From the NCBI RefSeq assembly GCF_900290275.1, contig NZ_LT985324.1:62733-126732 (forward strand): a stretch of 64,000 bases of DNA, given 5' to 3'. This document shows, in pieces, positions 48,592 to 58,022 of the stretch. Below the pieces are notes generated by a model. It saw only the letters and a list, made by a program, of their open reading frames with translations. It made no database searches and was not told where the DNA came from. Origin of the DNA: Prevotella merdae (GTDB taxonomy: Bacteria > Bacteroidota > Bacteroidia > Bacteroidales > Bacteroidaceae). A program made the translations under genes and the position numbers. The stretch's first letter is position 1. Each line of letters begins with the position of its first letter.

Positions 48592-49581
48592 ATGATAATA
48601 CATGTTGCCAATCCTATTTACGACTCCGTGTTTAAGTATATTATGGAGGATGAGCGCATAGCCAAGACTATGCTGTCGGCATTGTTGAAGAAAGAAGTGG
48701 TTCATGTGACGGTACGTCCGCATGAATACAGCAATACAACACGAGACACGCTGTCTATGTTTCGCATTGACTTTGCTGCTACAGTACGTGAGCGCGAAGG
48801 CAATGAGATAAAGGACCGTATTGTGCTGATAGAATTGCAGAAAACGTGGCTTAATACCGAGACGCTGCGTTTTCGCCAGTATTTGGGAGCTCAGTACAGC
48901 AATAAAAACAATATACGCGAAGCCGAAGATAAAGGTTTTGCCTACCCAATGGTGGCTGTTTATTTGCTCGGGCATAGGGTTGGCAACATAAAGGAGCCTA
49001 TTGTATATGTCAACCACGACGTGTTCGACTATAACGGAAACGTTGTTGAGGATGGCAATATGGAGCCTTTTGTGGAGAGTCTTACACACAATAGTATCAT
49101 TGTACAGATACCACTACTACATGGTAATGTGAACAATAGACTTGAGAAGGTGCTTAGTGTGTTCGATCAGACTTTGGTTGATGGTGACACTCAGCAGGTA
49201 CTTAAGATTGACGAGGACAAGTTTGCAGACGATAACGATATGCTATATGTGCTACATAAATTGACGGCTGCTGCAGCAAACTCGGAAATGAGACAAGATA
49301 TGAATGTGGAGGACGAATACTATAAAGCTATTGAAGACCGTGATACAGCTATTATGCAGAGGGATAAAATGCTGAAAGAGAGAGATTGCAAGATGGCTCA
49401 AATGGACGAACGTTTATCTCAGCAAAGTGAACAGTTGTCTCAGCAAAGTGAACAGTTGTCTCAGCAAAGTGAACAGTTACGTAATATGGCTAAGGCCTTA
49501 TTTGTAAATGGTCTTTCTGTTGAGCAAATCTCTAATATGACAGGAATAGACATTGATATCATTGCAAAATTTATAGGATAA
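48592..49581 (+). CDS. Rpn family recombination-promoting nuclease / PD-(D/E)XK transposase-like protein
   Basis: A 329-residue protein of the Rpn group (PD-(D/E)XK nuclease family transposase). The N-terminal domain has NPIYDSVFKYIMEDERIAKT, MFRIDFAATVRE (aspartate) and RIVLIELQKTWL (the E-x-Q/K pair). A middle helical region precedes a coiled coil with three exact SQQSEQL heptads (about 276-296). The C terminus (FVNGLSVEQISNMTGIDIDI) looks like a small HTH. Rpn proteins are DNA nucleases linked to recombination and sometimes phage defence. Its stop lies 10 bp before the IS982 element. Confidence 0.85.
   Translation: MIIHVANPIYDSVFKYIMEDERIAKTMLSALLKKEVVHVTVRPHEYSNTTRDTLSMFRIDFAATVREREGNEIKDRIVLIELQKTWLNTETLRFRQYLGAQYSNKNNIREAEDKGFAYPMVAVYLLGHRVGNIKEPIVYVNHDVFDYNGNVVEDGNMEPFVESLTHNSIIVQIPLLHGNVNNRLEKVLSVFDQTLVDGDTQQVLKIDEDKFADDNDMLYVLHKLTAAAANSEMRQDMNVEDEYYKAIEDRDTAIMQRDKMLKERDCKMAQMDERLSQQSEQLSQQSEQLSQQSEQLRNMAKALFVNGLSVEQISNMTGIDIDIIAKFIG
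49417..49479 (+). repeat. 21-bp in-frame tandem repeat in the Rpn gene
   Basis: Three consecutive near-identical 21-bp units at 49417, 49438 and 49459, each encoding SQQSEQL. Change in copy number keeps frame and changes coiled-coil length by one heptad. Confidence 0.9.
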
Positions 49582-49591
49582 TAATAAGTTA

Positions 49592-50616
49592 ACGTGAGTT
49601 CGACGAAATATAAGTGTCTAAAAATTTGGTGATTAGCGAAAATTGTTGTAACTTTAATGTGCTAAAAATCAAAATTTTACAAACAATAATCGCTATGATC
49701 ACCGAGGACAAAGTTACTGAAATTTTCTGTATTGCGGATGACTTCTGCAAAGTTTTTGATGCCCAAATGGAAAAATACACCATAAAAAGCAATTTAAAAC
49801 GCAAATATCATCGTGAATCGACCATGTCAAAGGCTGAAATTATGGTTATCGTTATACTTTTCCACAGTTCAGGCTTTCGTTGCCTGAAACATTTCTATAA
49901 GGAATATGTATGTGTTCATCTTCGACATTTATTTCCAAATGTAGTATCATATAACCGTTTTGTGGAACTTCAGAAGACCATTGCCATTCTGTTGGCTATC
50001 TTTATAAAGAAGGTTCTTTTGGGAAAATGTACCGGAATAAGTTTCGTAGACAGCACACCTCTTCGTGTATGTAGAACCCAAAGAATCCATATTCACAAGA
50101 CATTTAAAGGCATCGCACAAAAAGGCAAATGTTCTATGGGATGGTTTTTCGGCTTTAAGCTCCACCTTATATGTAACGAAAAGGGAGAATTGCTTAACTT
50201 CATGATAACTCCTGGCGATATTGACGACCGTAAACCATTAGAATACAAAGCGTTTGTGAATTTCATATACGGCAAGCTTGTAGGAGATAAAGGATATATA
50301 AGCAAGAACCTGTTCAATCGACTTTTCGTTGATGGAATACAACTCATCACGAAACTAAAAAGCAACATGAAGGGTTCTATTATGAAAATATCAGACAGGC
50401 TCTTGCTTAGAAAGAGGGCGATCATAGAGACCATTAACGACGAACTTAAGAATATTGCACAAGTGGAACATTCCAGACACAGATCATTCGATAACTTCAT
50501 TGTCAACACTCTTGGATCTTTGGCTGCTTATTGTTTCTTTCCTAAGAAACCAACAATTGCAGTTCAAAGGACAGTAGATAGACAATTAACGTTATTCTAA
50601 TTCGTCGAACTCACGT
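49592..50616 (+). mobile_element. IS982-family insertion sequence, complete
   Basis: A 1,025-bp element with perfect 16-bp terminal inverted repeats (ACGTGAGTTCGACGAA) and one transposase gene. It is flanked by the direct repeat TAAGTTA at 49585-49591 and 50617-50623, a 7-bp target duplication. It lies just behind the Rpn gene without breaking it. The intact ends and duplication indicate recent insertion. Confidence 0.9.
49695..50600 (+). CDS. IS982-family transposase
   Basis: A 301-residue DDE transposase starting at 49695 (MITEDKVTEIFCIADDF, the usual IS982 opening). The catalytic triad is D119 (SFVDSTPLRVC), D198 (LVGDKGYIS) and E245 (RAIIETINDELKN). HSSGFRCLKHFY and MGWFFGFKLHLICN are further family blocks. 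Full length and probably active. Confidence 0.93.
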   Translation: MITEDKVTEIFCIADDFCKVFDAQMEKYTIKSNLKRKYHRESTMSKAEIMVIVILFHSSGFRCLKHFYKEYVCVHLRHLFPNVVSYNRFVELQKTIAILLAIFIKKVLLGKCTGISFVDSTPLRVCRTQRIHIHKTFKGIAQKGKCSMGWFFGFKLHLICNEKGELLNFMITPGDIDDRKPLEYKAFVNFIYGKLVGDKGYISKNLFNRLFVDGIQLITKLKSNMKGSIMKISDRLLLRKRAIIETINDELKNIAQVEHSRHRSFDNFIVNTLGSLAAYCFFPKKPTIAVQRTVDRQLTLF

Positions 50617-50671
50617 TAAGTTAGATAAGTATCTAATATAAATCTTAGATACTATAAGCAATATGTATACT

Positions 50672-50712
50672 ATAAAGAAAAAGGGTGGGGTGCATCGCTG
50701 CAGCCCACCCCT
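50672..50712 (-). terminator. terminator of the 2-oxoacid oxidoreductase operon
   Basis: GGGTGGG (50683-50689) pairs with CCCACCC (50704-50710). On the minus strand it is followed by a T-rich run, so it ends the operon at 50763. Confidence 0.7.
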
Positions 50713-50762
50713 AAAATAATTAGAGAGTTATAAAAAATTAAGTTCTTATTAATTTTCTCATT

Positions 50763-51317
50763 TTACTCTGCAGCCTGAAGCTGCTCAATAATTTTCATAC
50801 CCTCATCCACAGCTTGCATGTTGAGCGGAATAAGGTTATGGTGACGCTCAGGCAGAGTCTTGAATAGAGCCTTGTTCAGACCTTCGGTGCTAACGATAGG
50901 GCAAACTTTAAGCAGTCCACCAAGCACAATCATATTAAACACCTTAGAGTTCTTCAGTTCGGCAGCCTTGTCCATAGCGTCGATACGATATACATTGATG
51001 TCCTTACGTGTAGGAGCGTTAATAATACCGAATCCGTCGTATATAAGAATACCGCCGGGTTTGATTTTATGCTCAAACTTGTCGAGCGATGGTTGGTTCA
51101 GCACGATAGCCACATCGTAGTGGCTAAGGATAGGTGACGAAATGCGTTCGTCGCTTACAATAACAGTAACGTTGGCTGTACCGCCACGTTGTTCTGGTCC
51201 GTAAGCTGGCATCCATGTTACCTCTTTATCTTCCATTAGTCCGGAGTAGGCAAGAATCTTGCCCATAGAGAGTACACCCTGTCCTCCGAAGCCTGCAATG
51301 ATTATTTCTGCTTTCAT
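50763..51317 (-). CDS. 2-oxoacid:acceptor oxidoreductase, gamma subunit
   Basis: A 184-residue gamma subunit of a 2-oxoacid:ferredoxin oxidoreductase (2-ketoisovalerate or 2-oxoglutarate type), with IAGFGGQGVLSMGKILAY, WMPAYGPEQRGGTANVTVIV and NMIVLGGLLKVCP. It overlaps the beta-subunit gene by 4 nt (ATGA). The complex oxidises branched 2-oxoacids or 2-oxoglutarate to acyl-CoA with reduced ferredoxin. Confidence 0.9.
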   Translation of the reverse strand: MKAEIIIAGFGGQGVLSMGKILAYSGLMEDKEVTWMPAYGPEQRGGTANVTVIVSDERISSPILSHYDVAIVLNQPSLDKFEHKIKPGGILIYDGFGIINAPTRKDINVYRIDAMDKAAELKNSKVFNMIVLGGLLKVCPIVSTEGLNKALFKTLPERHHNLIPLNMQAVDEGMKIIEQLQAAE

Positions 51318-52078
51318 AGGTTTGTCGTGTCTTTTAAGTCACCTTTGGGGTACTGTTTAAACATGTTTTCTTCCATCCACTTATTGGCATTAACTGGCGA
51401 CATCTTCCAGCCGCTGTTGCATGTAGCAACAATCTCGACTAATGACGAGCCCTTGCCTTCCATAGAAGCGGTAAATGCCTTCTTGATAGCAGCCTTAGCC
51501 TTGCGGATAGATGCTACATTCTCTACACTCTGTCTTGATACATAGCATGTACCTGGCAGTGTGACAGCTATCTCAGATAGATTAAGTGGCCATCCATGCA
51601 GTTTTGGGTCACGTCCGTAAGGGCAAGTAGAAGTCTTCTGACCAATAAGAGTAGTTGGCGCCATCTGTCCACCAGTCATACCATAAATGGCATTGTTGAT
51701 GAAGATTAGTGTGATGTTCTCGCCACGGTTCAGGGCATGTATACTCTCGGCAGTACCGATACAAGCCATATCGCCGTCACCTTGATATGTAAATACAAGT
51801 CGGTCTGGCCACAATCGCTTTATAGCTGTAGCGCAAGCTGGTGCACGTCCGTGTGCAGCCTCTTGCCAATCTATATCTATATAATTGTAGGCAAAAACAG
51901 CACAGCCAACAGGGCTAACGCCAACAGCCTTTTTCTGCATGCCCATTTCCTCGATAACCTCTGCCACGAGTTTGTGAACCATACCATGTGAGCATCCAGC
52001 ACAATAGTGCATGTGGGTGTCATTGAGAAGATCCGGTTTCTTATAGACCAGATTCTCTGGTGATATTATATCGTTCAT
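51314..52078 (-). CDS. 2-oxoacid:ferredoxin oxidoreductase, beta (TPP-binding) subunit
   Basis: A 254-residue subunit binding thiamine pyrophosphate. It has YCAGCSHGMVHKLVAEVIEE (cluster/TPP contacts), AHGRAPACATAIKRLWPDR and the TPP motif GDGDMACIGTAESIHALNRG followed by NNAIYGMTGGQMAPTT. It overlaps the alpha gene by 4 nt and the gamma gene by 4 nt, so the subunits are made in equal amounts. Confidence 0.92.
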   Translation of the reverse strand: MNDIISPENLVYKKPDLLNDTHMHYCAGCSHGMVHKLVAEVIEEMGMQKKAVGVSPVGCAVFAYNYIDIDWQEAAHGRAPACATAIKRLWPDRLVFTYQGDGDMACIGTAESIHALNRGENITLIFINNAIYGMTGGQMAPTTLIGQKTSTCPYGRDPKLHGWPLNLSEIAVTLPGTCYVSRQSVENVASIRKAKAAIKKAFTASMEGKGSSLVEIVATCNSGWKMSPVNANKWMEENMFKQYPKGDLKDTTNL

Positions 52079-53157
52079 ACCAATTTCTCCTTTAAAACGT
52101 TAACCATTTCTTCCGGCTCTGGCACGATGCCACCGAGTCGACCATAATGCACTACTGGCACGCTACCGCTAACAGCAAGCTTAACGTCGTCAACCATTTG
52201 ACCTGCGTTAATCTCGGCTACCAATATGCCCTTGACATTCTTTGCAGCTGCCTCAATCTCTTTTGATGGGAAAGGCCACAATGTAATAGGTCGCAACAAA
52301 CCAACCTTGATGCCTTTTTTGCGAGCCATCTCGATAGCTTTCTCTGCTATACGTGCAGCACTACCAAATGCTACAATCATATAGTCGGCGTCGTCCATAA
52401 ACTTTGTCTCGTAGCGCACCTCGTTCTCACGTATAGTCTTATACTTCTCCTGAAGGTGGATGTTGCGCTCCTCCATAACCTCCGACTTCAGTTCAAGAGA
52501 TGTTATAACGTTGCGTTTGCGGCTACCATCGCATCCTGTAGAAGCCCAAGGACATTCTTTCAGAATTTCTTCCTCAGTACGACGTGGCTTGAAAGGAGGC
52601 AACACTACCTTCTCCATCATCTGTCCGATTACACCGTCGCTAAGAATCATAGCCGGTGTGCGATACTTAAAGGCAAGTGTAAAGGCAAGGTCTACAAAGT
52701 CGGCCATCTCCTGTACCGAGTTTGGCGCAAGTACAATGACATAGTAGTCGCCATTGCCACCACCACGTGTTGCCTGGAAGTAGTCGCTCTGTGAAGGTTG
52801 TATAGTACCAAGACCAGGACCGCCACGTTGTACATTTACGATAAGTCCAGGAACCTCGGCTCCAGCCATATAGCTGATACCTTCCTGCATAAGCGATACG
52901 CCAGGACTTGAAGAAGATGTCATAACCTTCTTGCCGGCACCTCCACCGCCATATACCATGTTAATAGATGCCACCTCGCTCTCTGCTTGAACCACAACCA
53001 TACCGGTAGTTTCCCAAGGTTTAAGTTCAGCAAGTGTTTCGATGACTTCGGTTTGTGGAGTGATAGGATAGCCAAAGTATCCGTCTACACCACAGCGAAT
53101 AGCAGCGTGGGCAAGAGCCTCGTTGCCTTTCATAAGTTTAACTTCTTGTTCTGCCAT
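52075..53157 (-). CDS. vorB: 2-oxoacid:ferredoxin oxidoreductase, alpha subunit (VorB-like)
   Basis: A 360-residue alpha subunit with the pyrimidine-binding domain (GYFGYPITPQTEVIETLAEL, SSSSPGVSLMQEGISYMAGA, VNVQRGGPGLGTIQPSQSDY) and the C-terminal transketolase-like domain (IVAFGSAARIAEKAIEMARK, VGLLRPITLWPFPS). Bacteroidetes homologs are named 3-methyl-2-oxobutanoate oxidoreductase VorB. Substrate choice between branched oxoacids and 2-oxoglutarate cannot be read from sequence. Confidence 0.9.
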   Translation of the reverse strand: MAEQEVKLMKGNEALAHAAIRCGVDGYFGYPITPQTEVIETLAELKPWETTGMVVVQAESEVASINMVYGGGGAGKKVMTSSSSPGVSLMQEGISYMAGAEVPGLIVNVQRGGPGLGTIQPSQSDYFQATRGGGNGDYYVIVLAPNSVQEMADFVDLAFTLAFKYRTPAMILSDGVIGQMMEKVVLPPFKPRRTEEEILKECPWASTGCDGSRKRNVITSLELKSEVMEERNIHLQEKYKTIRENEVRYETKFMDDADYMIVAFGSAARIAEKAIEMARKKGIKVGLLRPITLWPFPSKEIEAAAKNVKGILVAEINAGQMVDDVKLAVSGSVPVVHYGRLGGIVPEPEEMVNVLKEKLV

Positions 53158-53162
53158 AGTGA

Positions 53163-53396
53163 TTAGTCCTCCATTTTTTTACGATAAACAGTGATACATC
53201 CATCGGGGCATACAATTCCGCACGAAGCGCAACCGATGCAGTCGTCAGGATTTACCGCCTCTGCATAGCGATAGCCATGCACGTTGACAGTTTTCGCTGT
53301 CAGAGCAATTACTTGTTTAGGGCACGCCACCACACATAAGGAGCAACCCTTGCAGCGGTCGGTGTTGACCACGATGGCACCTTTAATTTTTCCCAT
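53163..53396 (-). CDS. 2[4Fe-4S] ferredoxin subunit of the 2-oxoacid oxidoreductase
   Basis: A 77-residue ferredoxin with two cluster motifs, CKGCSLCVVACP and CIGCASCGIVCP. It is the first gene of the operon, 5 bp before vorB, and carries electrons from the TPP site to soluble ferredoxin. Confidence 0.92.
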   Translation of the reverse strand: MGKIKGAIVVNTDRCKGCSLCVVACPKQVIALTAKTVNVHGYRYAEAVNPDDCIGCASCGIVCPDGCITVYRKKMED

Positions 53397-53464
53397 AATG
53401 ATTGTATTTAGAAATAAGGGTTTTTAAGTTGTTTTATAGGCGTCTTTTTTACTAACCTTTATTT

Positions 53465-53644
53465 TTAAGGATTGTACATATCTTTACAACGATAAGCAAG
53501 AATGTCGTCGAGCATACGTTTAGCCTCAACAGCCGGCGACTGCGGGTCAAGAGCTATAGCCTCGAGATAGTTGTCGAGAGCATGTTGCCAGTCGCCCTTG
53601 CGTCTGTATTCATTGCCAAGCTTGTAGAATTCGTCTGCTGTCAT
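53465..53644 (-). CDS. small single-TPR protein, 59 aa
   Basis: ATG at 53644 opens 59 codons (MTADEFYKLGNEYRRKGDWQ, HALDNYLEAIALDPQSPAVE, AKRMLDDILAY). The sequence is a textbook TPR motif plus a capping helix. It lies between folD and the ferredoxin gene, 68 bp upstream of the latter, and may be co-transcribed with that operon. Small one-TPR proteins occur at this place in other Bacteroidales by my recollection, unverified. Confidence 0.7.
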   Translation of the reverse strand: MTADEFYKLGNEYRRKGDWQHALDNYLEAIALDPQSPAVEAKRMLDDILAYRCKDMYNP

Positions 53645-53672
53645 ACTTGTTTTAGTATTTATATTCTTGCTT

Positions 53673-54551
53673 TTATTTGTAATATTCTTTCTTGCCTGCT
53701 GCCAGTGTGTTCTTCATAAGCGAGCATATTGTCATAGGTCCGACACCACCAGGAACTGGTGTTATGAAGGAGCACTTAGGTGCAACCTCGTCAAACTTAA
53801 CGTCACCGTTCAGTCGGAAACCGCTCTTTCTTGAAGCGTCGGGCACACGTGTTGTACCTACGTCTATTACCACTGCACCTTCCTTTACCATATCGGCTGT
53901 AACAAAGTTGGGTTTGCCTATAGCAGCAATAATGATGTCGGCATCAAGACATTCCTTTTTGATGTCCTTGGTGTGCGAGTGGCATACAACCACTGTTGAG
54001 TCGCCATATTGTTTCTGCATCATAAGCTGTGCCATTGGTTTGCCAACGATGTTGCTTCGTCCGAGTACCACGCATTTCTTGCCTGATGTCTCTATTTTAT
54101 AGCGCTTAAGCAATGTTATAATACCCAATGGAGTTGCCGATACGAAGCAAGGCAGACCTATAGCCATGCGTCCGACATTGATAGGATGGAAGCCATCGAC
54201 ATCCTTGCGGTAGTCGATAGCCTCAATTATCTTTTGTTCGTCGATATGCTTAGGCAATGGCAGCTGTACGATGAATCCGTCAACATCCTCGTCCTGGTTA
54301 AGACGGTCTACACAAGACAGAAGTTCCTCCTCGGTAACATCGGCTTCGTATCGTATAAGTGTCGACTTAAAGCCACACTTCTCGCATGCCAATACCTTGT
54401 TCTTGACGTATGTTTCCGAACCTCCGTCATGACCAACGAGTACAGCAGCCAAGTGGGGCTGTTTGCCGCCTGCTGCAATAATGTCCTTCACCTCTTTGGC
54501 TATTTCAGCCTTAATGGTTTCGGCAGTTGCTTTTCCGTCTATCAGTTGCAT
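53673..54551 (-). CDS. folD: bifunctional methylenetetrahydrofolate dehydrogenase/cyclohydrolase
   Basis: A 292-residue FolD, interconverting methylene- and formyl-tetrahydrofolate in the cytoplasm. Signatures are [14 protein letters not shown] (catalytic lysine), [48 protein letters not shown] and [10 protein letters not shown]. It is 28 bp from the following TPR ORF and 13 bp after ffh. Confidence 0.95.
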   Translation of the reverse strand: MQLIDGKATAETIKAEIAKEVKDIIAAGGKQPHLAAVLVGHDGGSETYVKNKVLACEKCGFKSTLIRYEADVTEEELLSCVDRLNQDEDVDGFIVQLPLPKHIDEQKIIEAIDYRKDVDGFHPINVGRMAIGLPCFVSATPLGIITLLKRYKIETSGKKCVVLGRSNIVGKPMAQLMMQKQYGDSTVVVCHSHTKDIKKECLDADIIIAAIGKPNFVTADMVKEGAVVIDVGTTRVPDASRKSGFRLNGDVKFDEVAPKCSFITPVPGGVGPMTICSLMKNTLAAGKKEYYK

Positions 54552-54564
54552 ATTCTATTGTTAT

Positions 54565-55917
54565 TTAAAATTTCGGCATTCCAGGCATACCTTTCATCTT
54601 GCCCATCATTCCAGCCATCTTAGCCATGTTAGTGCCAGTAACAAGCTTCATCATCTTGCGGGTTTGGTCAAACTGCTTAATCAGGCGATTAACATCCTGA
54701 ATATTAGTTCCGCTACCCTTGGCAATGCGCATACGGCGACTCTGGTTGAGTATTTCGGGGTTGGTACGCTCCTTCGGAGTCATACTCTTGATTATAGCCT
54801 CGATACCCTTGAATGCATTGTCGTCGATGTCTACATCCTTAATGGCTTTGCCCACACCAGGAATCATGGATGCAAGATCCTTTAGGTTACCCATCTTCTT
54901 AATCTGTTCAATCTGTCCAAGGAAGTCGTTGAAGTCGAACTTGTTCTTCTGAATCTTCTTCTGCAAGCGACGTGCTTCTTCTTCGTCAAACTGTTCTTGG
55001 GCACGCTCTACAAGGCTTACTATATCGCCCATGCCAAGTATACGGTCTGCCATACGTGATGGATGGAACACATCGATAGCTTCCATCTTCTCGCCAGTAC
55101 CAACAAACTTGATAGGCTTTGTAACTACAGTGCGGATAGACAAAGCAGCACCACCGCGTGTATCACCATCGAGCTTGGTCAGAACAACACCGTCGAAGTC
55201 GAGACGGTCGTTGAATTCCTTGGCTGTATTTACAGCATCCTGACCTGTCATTGAGTCGACAACGAACAAAGTCTCGTCAGGGTTTATAGCGTTCTTGAGA
55301 TTAGAAATCTCATTCATCATCTCCTCGTCAACAGCCAGACGACCCGCTGTATCGACAATAACAACATCGTTGCCTTTGGCTTTAGCCTCCTTTATGGCAT
55401 TGTTGGCAATAGCCACAACATCCTTGTTGTCTATTTCGGAGTAAACAGGTACACCTACTTGTTCGCCAACCACCTTCAACTGTTCAATGGCAGCAGGACG
55501 GTATACGTCGCATGCCACGAGCAAAGGCTTCTTGTGCTGTTTGGTCTTGAGCATATTGGCAAGCTTGCCAGAGAATGTAGTCTTACCCGAACCTTGCAGA
55601 CCGCTCATCAATATGATAGCAGGTTTCTTGTTGAGGTGCAATTCTGCTGCCTCGCCTCCCATAAGTTCGGCAAGCTCGTCGTGTACAATCTTGACCATAA
55701 GTTGGCTCGGCTTCACAGCTGTAAGCACGTTCATACCGAGGGCTTTCTTCTTAACGGTGTCGGTGAACGACTTTGCCACCTTGTAGTTTACGTCGGCATC
55801 AAGTAACGCACGTCTTACATCCTTTAGGGTTTCAGCAACGTTAATATCTGTAATTTTGCCTTCGCCTTTTAGAATCTTGAAGCTGCGTTCAAGTCTGTCG
55901 CTTAAATTTTCGAACAT
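54565..55917 (-). CDS. ffh: signal recognition particle protein
   Basis: A 450-residue SRP GTPase. An N domain (1-95) precedes the G domain with [19 protein letters not shown] (G1), [13 protein letters not shown] (G3), [14 protein letters not shown] (G4) and [14 protein letters not shown]. The M domain (about 325-450) ends in the methionine-rich [19 protein letters not shown] that binds signal sequences. Works with 4.5S RNA and FtsY at the inner membrane. Confidence 0.97.
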   Translation of the reverse strand: MFENLSDRLERSFKILKGEGKITDINVAETLKDVRRALLDADVNYKVAKSFTDTVKKKALGMNVLTAVKPSQLMVKIVHDELAELMGGEAAELHLNKKPAIILMSGLQGSGKTTFSGKLANMLKTKQHKKPLLVACDVYRPAAIEQLKVVGEQVGVPVYSEIDNKDVVAIANNAIKEAKAKGNDVVIVDTAGRLAVDEEMMNEISNLKNAINPDETLFVVDSMTGQDAVNTAKEFNDRLDFDGVVLTKLDGDTRGGAALSIRTVVTKPIKFVGTGEKMEAIDVFHPSRMADRILGMGDIVSLVERAQEQFDEEEARRLQKKIQKNKFDFNDFLGQIEQIKKMGNLKDLASMIPGVGKAIKDVDIDDNAFKGIEAIIKSMTPKERTNPEILNQSRRMRIAKGSGTNIQDVNRLIKQFDQTRKMMKLVTGTNMAKMAGMMGKMKGMPGMPKF

Positions 55918-55965
55918 ATATGTTTCTTATTTTTATTATTTCTATTATCTGTTATCAGTATACTG

Positions 55966-55973
55966 CAAAAGTA
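55966..55973 (-). promoter_or_regulatory. -7 element upstream of ffh
   Basis: TACTTTTG on the minus strand, 49 bp before the ffh start. The -33 element is not clear. Confidence 0.45.
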
Positions 55974-56112
55974 AACAAAAAATAATGACAAACGGGAAAA
56001 GTCTGTATGTATTTAATTTATTTTAAAACAGTTTTCGCCAAAAATGCGCACATGTATATAGTTTGTGCACACAGCCTCTGTACCTATTTATATAGTGGTA
56101 CAAAAAATGCTG

Positions 56113-58017
56113 CTATTTGGCACGAACCCTTGCATGTTCTATGCATATCAGCTCCTCTGATACGAGCTGTCTTACAGCATTGTCCACAGCGTCTTTCGAG
56201 GCGTCAACGTTCAGCAGTTCGGTTTTGTTGTGCCATTCGCCATCGGCGAGTAATGCCATTATTTTTTGCCTTGCGTCCTTGGCGTCAGTCTCTGTTTGTT
56301 GTTCGTTCTTTCGGACCAAGCACACATCGCATTTGCCACAGTCGGTCGATTCCTCCTCGCCAAAGTAGTCTAGCAGTTGTCTGCTTCGGCATACATTATT
56401 GTTCATGGCATACTGCAGCATTTTCTTGATGTGCCATTCGAATAGTTTCTTGCGGTCTTCGTAAACCGATTTTGGTATTACAACATTCTCGGGCAATTCC
56501 CGGTCGCGTGTGTATGTCACCAGTGGAACTGTGCGTTGTGGAATAAAGTGCACAATACGCCTTTGGTTCAGACTCTTGAGTATAAGGTATACCTTATTAA
56601 TAGGTAATCCCGAGAGTTGTGCTATGCGGCTCTCGTCAATATATCGGTAGTCGGTAAACATGCCGCTATACTCTCTTAGCGCCACGCTTATCACCGCCTC
56701 CTCTTCTGGCGAAGAGTTGTTGAGTACGTACAGCTGGTCGCGCTCAAGCAGAAATCTTAGTCGTGTTCTCGAGTCAGGGTCGGTTTCATAGTGAATATAT
56801 CCGGCACGCGACAGAATACGTAAAGCCGAGTTGACGATAGTAGGAAAATGCTTGAAAGTGCGTGCAAACTTGTCTACATCCAATTGGAACGTGTGTCCAT
56901 ATCCCGTGTTTGCTGCTATCTGCAAGAAGTAGGCAAGGTGCTCGTATATCTTTATTATTGTCTCTTTGTCGGGATATTCTTCGGCAATGCGTTTAAGCAG
57001 TCGGTTGTTGTCGCTTGCATTGTACAGCAACACAGCGTAAGCCTTGTTGCCGTCGCGTCCTGCTCGTCCTGCTTCCTGAAAGTAGGCTTCTATGGAATTT
57101 GTGCAGTCGTAGTGTATAACAACCCTAACGTCAGGCTTGTCAATACCCATGCCAAAGGCGTTGGTTGCCACCATAACACGCTTTGCATCATCGTGCCATT
57201 GTTTCTGCCTTTCGTCTTTAGTGCCAGGTTCCAGTCCGGCATGGTAGAATGTGGAGCTTATGCCGTTCTGTTCAATCAGTTGGCTTATCTCCTTGGTGCG
57301 TTGCCTGCTGCGCACATACACAATGGCGCTGCCCTTTACCGACTTAAGTATATGTATCATTTCGGCCTCCTTGTCAAGCGTTTGCCTTACAACATAGGCA
57401 AGGTTTTTGCGCTCGAAGCTCATCTTGAACACATTGTCAGCCTTGAATCCCAACTGCCTTTGTATATCGTCCACCACTTGTGGTGTAGCCGTAGCCGTAA
57501 GTGCCAGTACCGGAACATTAGGCTTAAGCCGTCGTATGTCGGCAATATGCAGATACGAGGGACGGAAGTCGTAGCCCCATTGCGATATGCAATGTGCCTC
57601 GTCCACCGTTATAAAGCTCACTTTTATGCGCTCAAGCTTCTGTCTGAACACATCTGTGCCAATACGCTCGGGCGATACATACAACAACTTGGTGTTGCCC
57701 AGTATGCAGTTGTCGAGCACCGACATAATCTCATGACGCGACATACCCGAGTATATGGCAGCCGCTATTACCCCTCGCCTTCTCAGATTCTCCACCTGGT
57801 CCTTCATCAAGGCGATAAGAGGAGTGATGACAATGCACACGCCCTCTTGTGCAAGAGCCGGCACTTGGAATGTAAGCGACTTGCCTCCACCAGTAGGCAT
57901 CAGTCCCAGGGTGTCTTTGCCCTGGGCAATGCTGTGTATTATGTCGCTCTGGATACCACGGAATGCGGGATAACCCCACACCCTGTGCAATATATCCAGA
58001 TACTTCTTCTCGTCCAT
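56113..58017 (-). CDS. recQ: RecQ-family ATP-dependent DNA helicase
   Basis: A 634-residue RecQ helicase. Motifs are LMPTGGGKSLTFQ (Walker A, 40-52), DEAH (139-142) in VDEAHCISQWGYDFRPSY, ALTATAT, GMGIDKPDVRVV and QEAGRAGRDG. An RQC zinc region carries CRSRQLLDYFGEE and CGKCDVC. The C terminus is a winged-helix-like segment, and a classical HRDC domain is not evident. It acts in recombination repair and overlaps functionally with recJ, 5 bp upstream in the same operon. Confidence 0.95.
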   Translation of the reverse strand: MDEKKYLDILHRVWGYPAFRGIQSDIIHSIAQGKDTLGLMPTGGGKSLTFQVPALAQEGVCIVITPLIALMKDQVENLRRRGVIAAAIYSGMSRHEIMSVLDNCILGNTKLLYVSPERIGTDVFRQKLERIKVSFITVDEAHCISQWGYDFRPSYLHIADIRRLKPNVPVLALTATATPQVVDDIQRQLGFKADNVFKMSFERKNLAYVVRQTLDKEAEMIHILKSVKGSAIVYVRSRQRTKEISQLIEQNGISSTFYHAGLEPGTKDERQKQWHDDAKRVMVATNAFGMGIDKPDVRVVIHYDCTNSIEAYFQEAGRAGRDGNKAYAVLLYNASDNNRLLKRIAEEYPDKETIIKIYEHLAYFLQIAANTGYGHTFQLDVDKFARTFKHFPTIVNSALRILSRAGYIHYETDPDSRTRLRFLLERDQLYVLNNSSPEEEAVISVALREYSGMFTDYRYIDESRIAQLSGLPINKVYLILKSLNQRRIVHFIPQRTVPLVTYTRDRELPENVVIPKSVYEDRKKLFEWHIKKMLQYAMNNNVCRSRQLLDYFGEEESTDCGKCDVCLVRKNEQQTETDAKDARQKIMALLADGEWHNKTELLNVDASKDAVDNAVRQLVSEELICIEHARVRAK

Positions 58018-58022
58018 ATATC

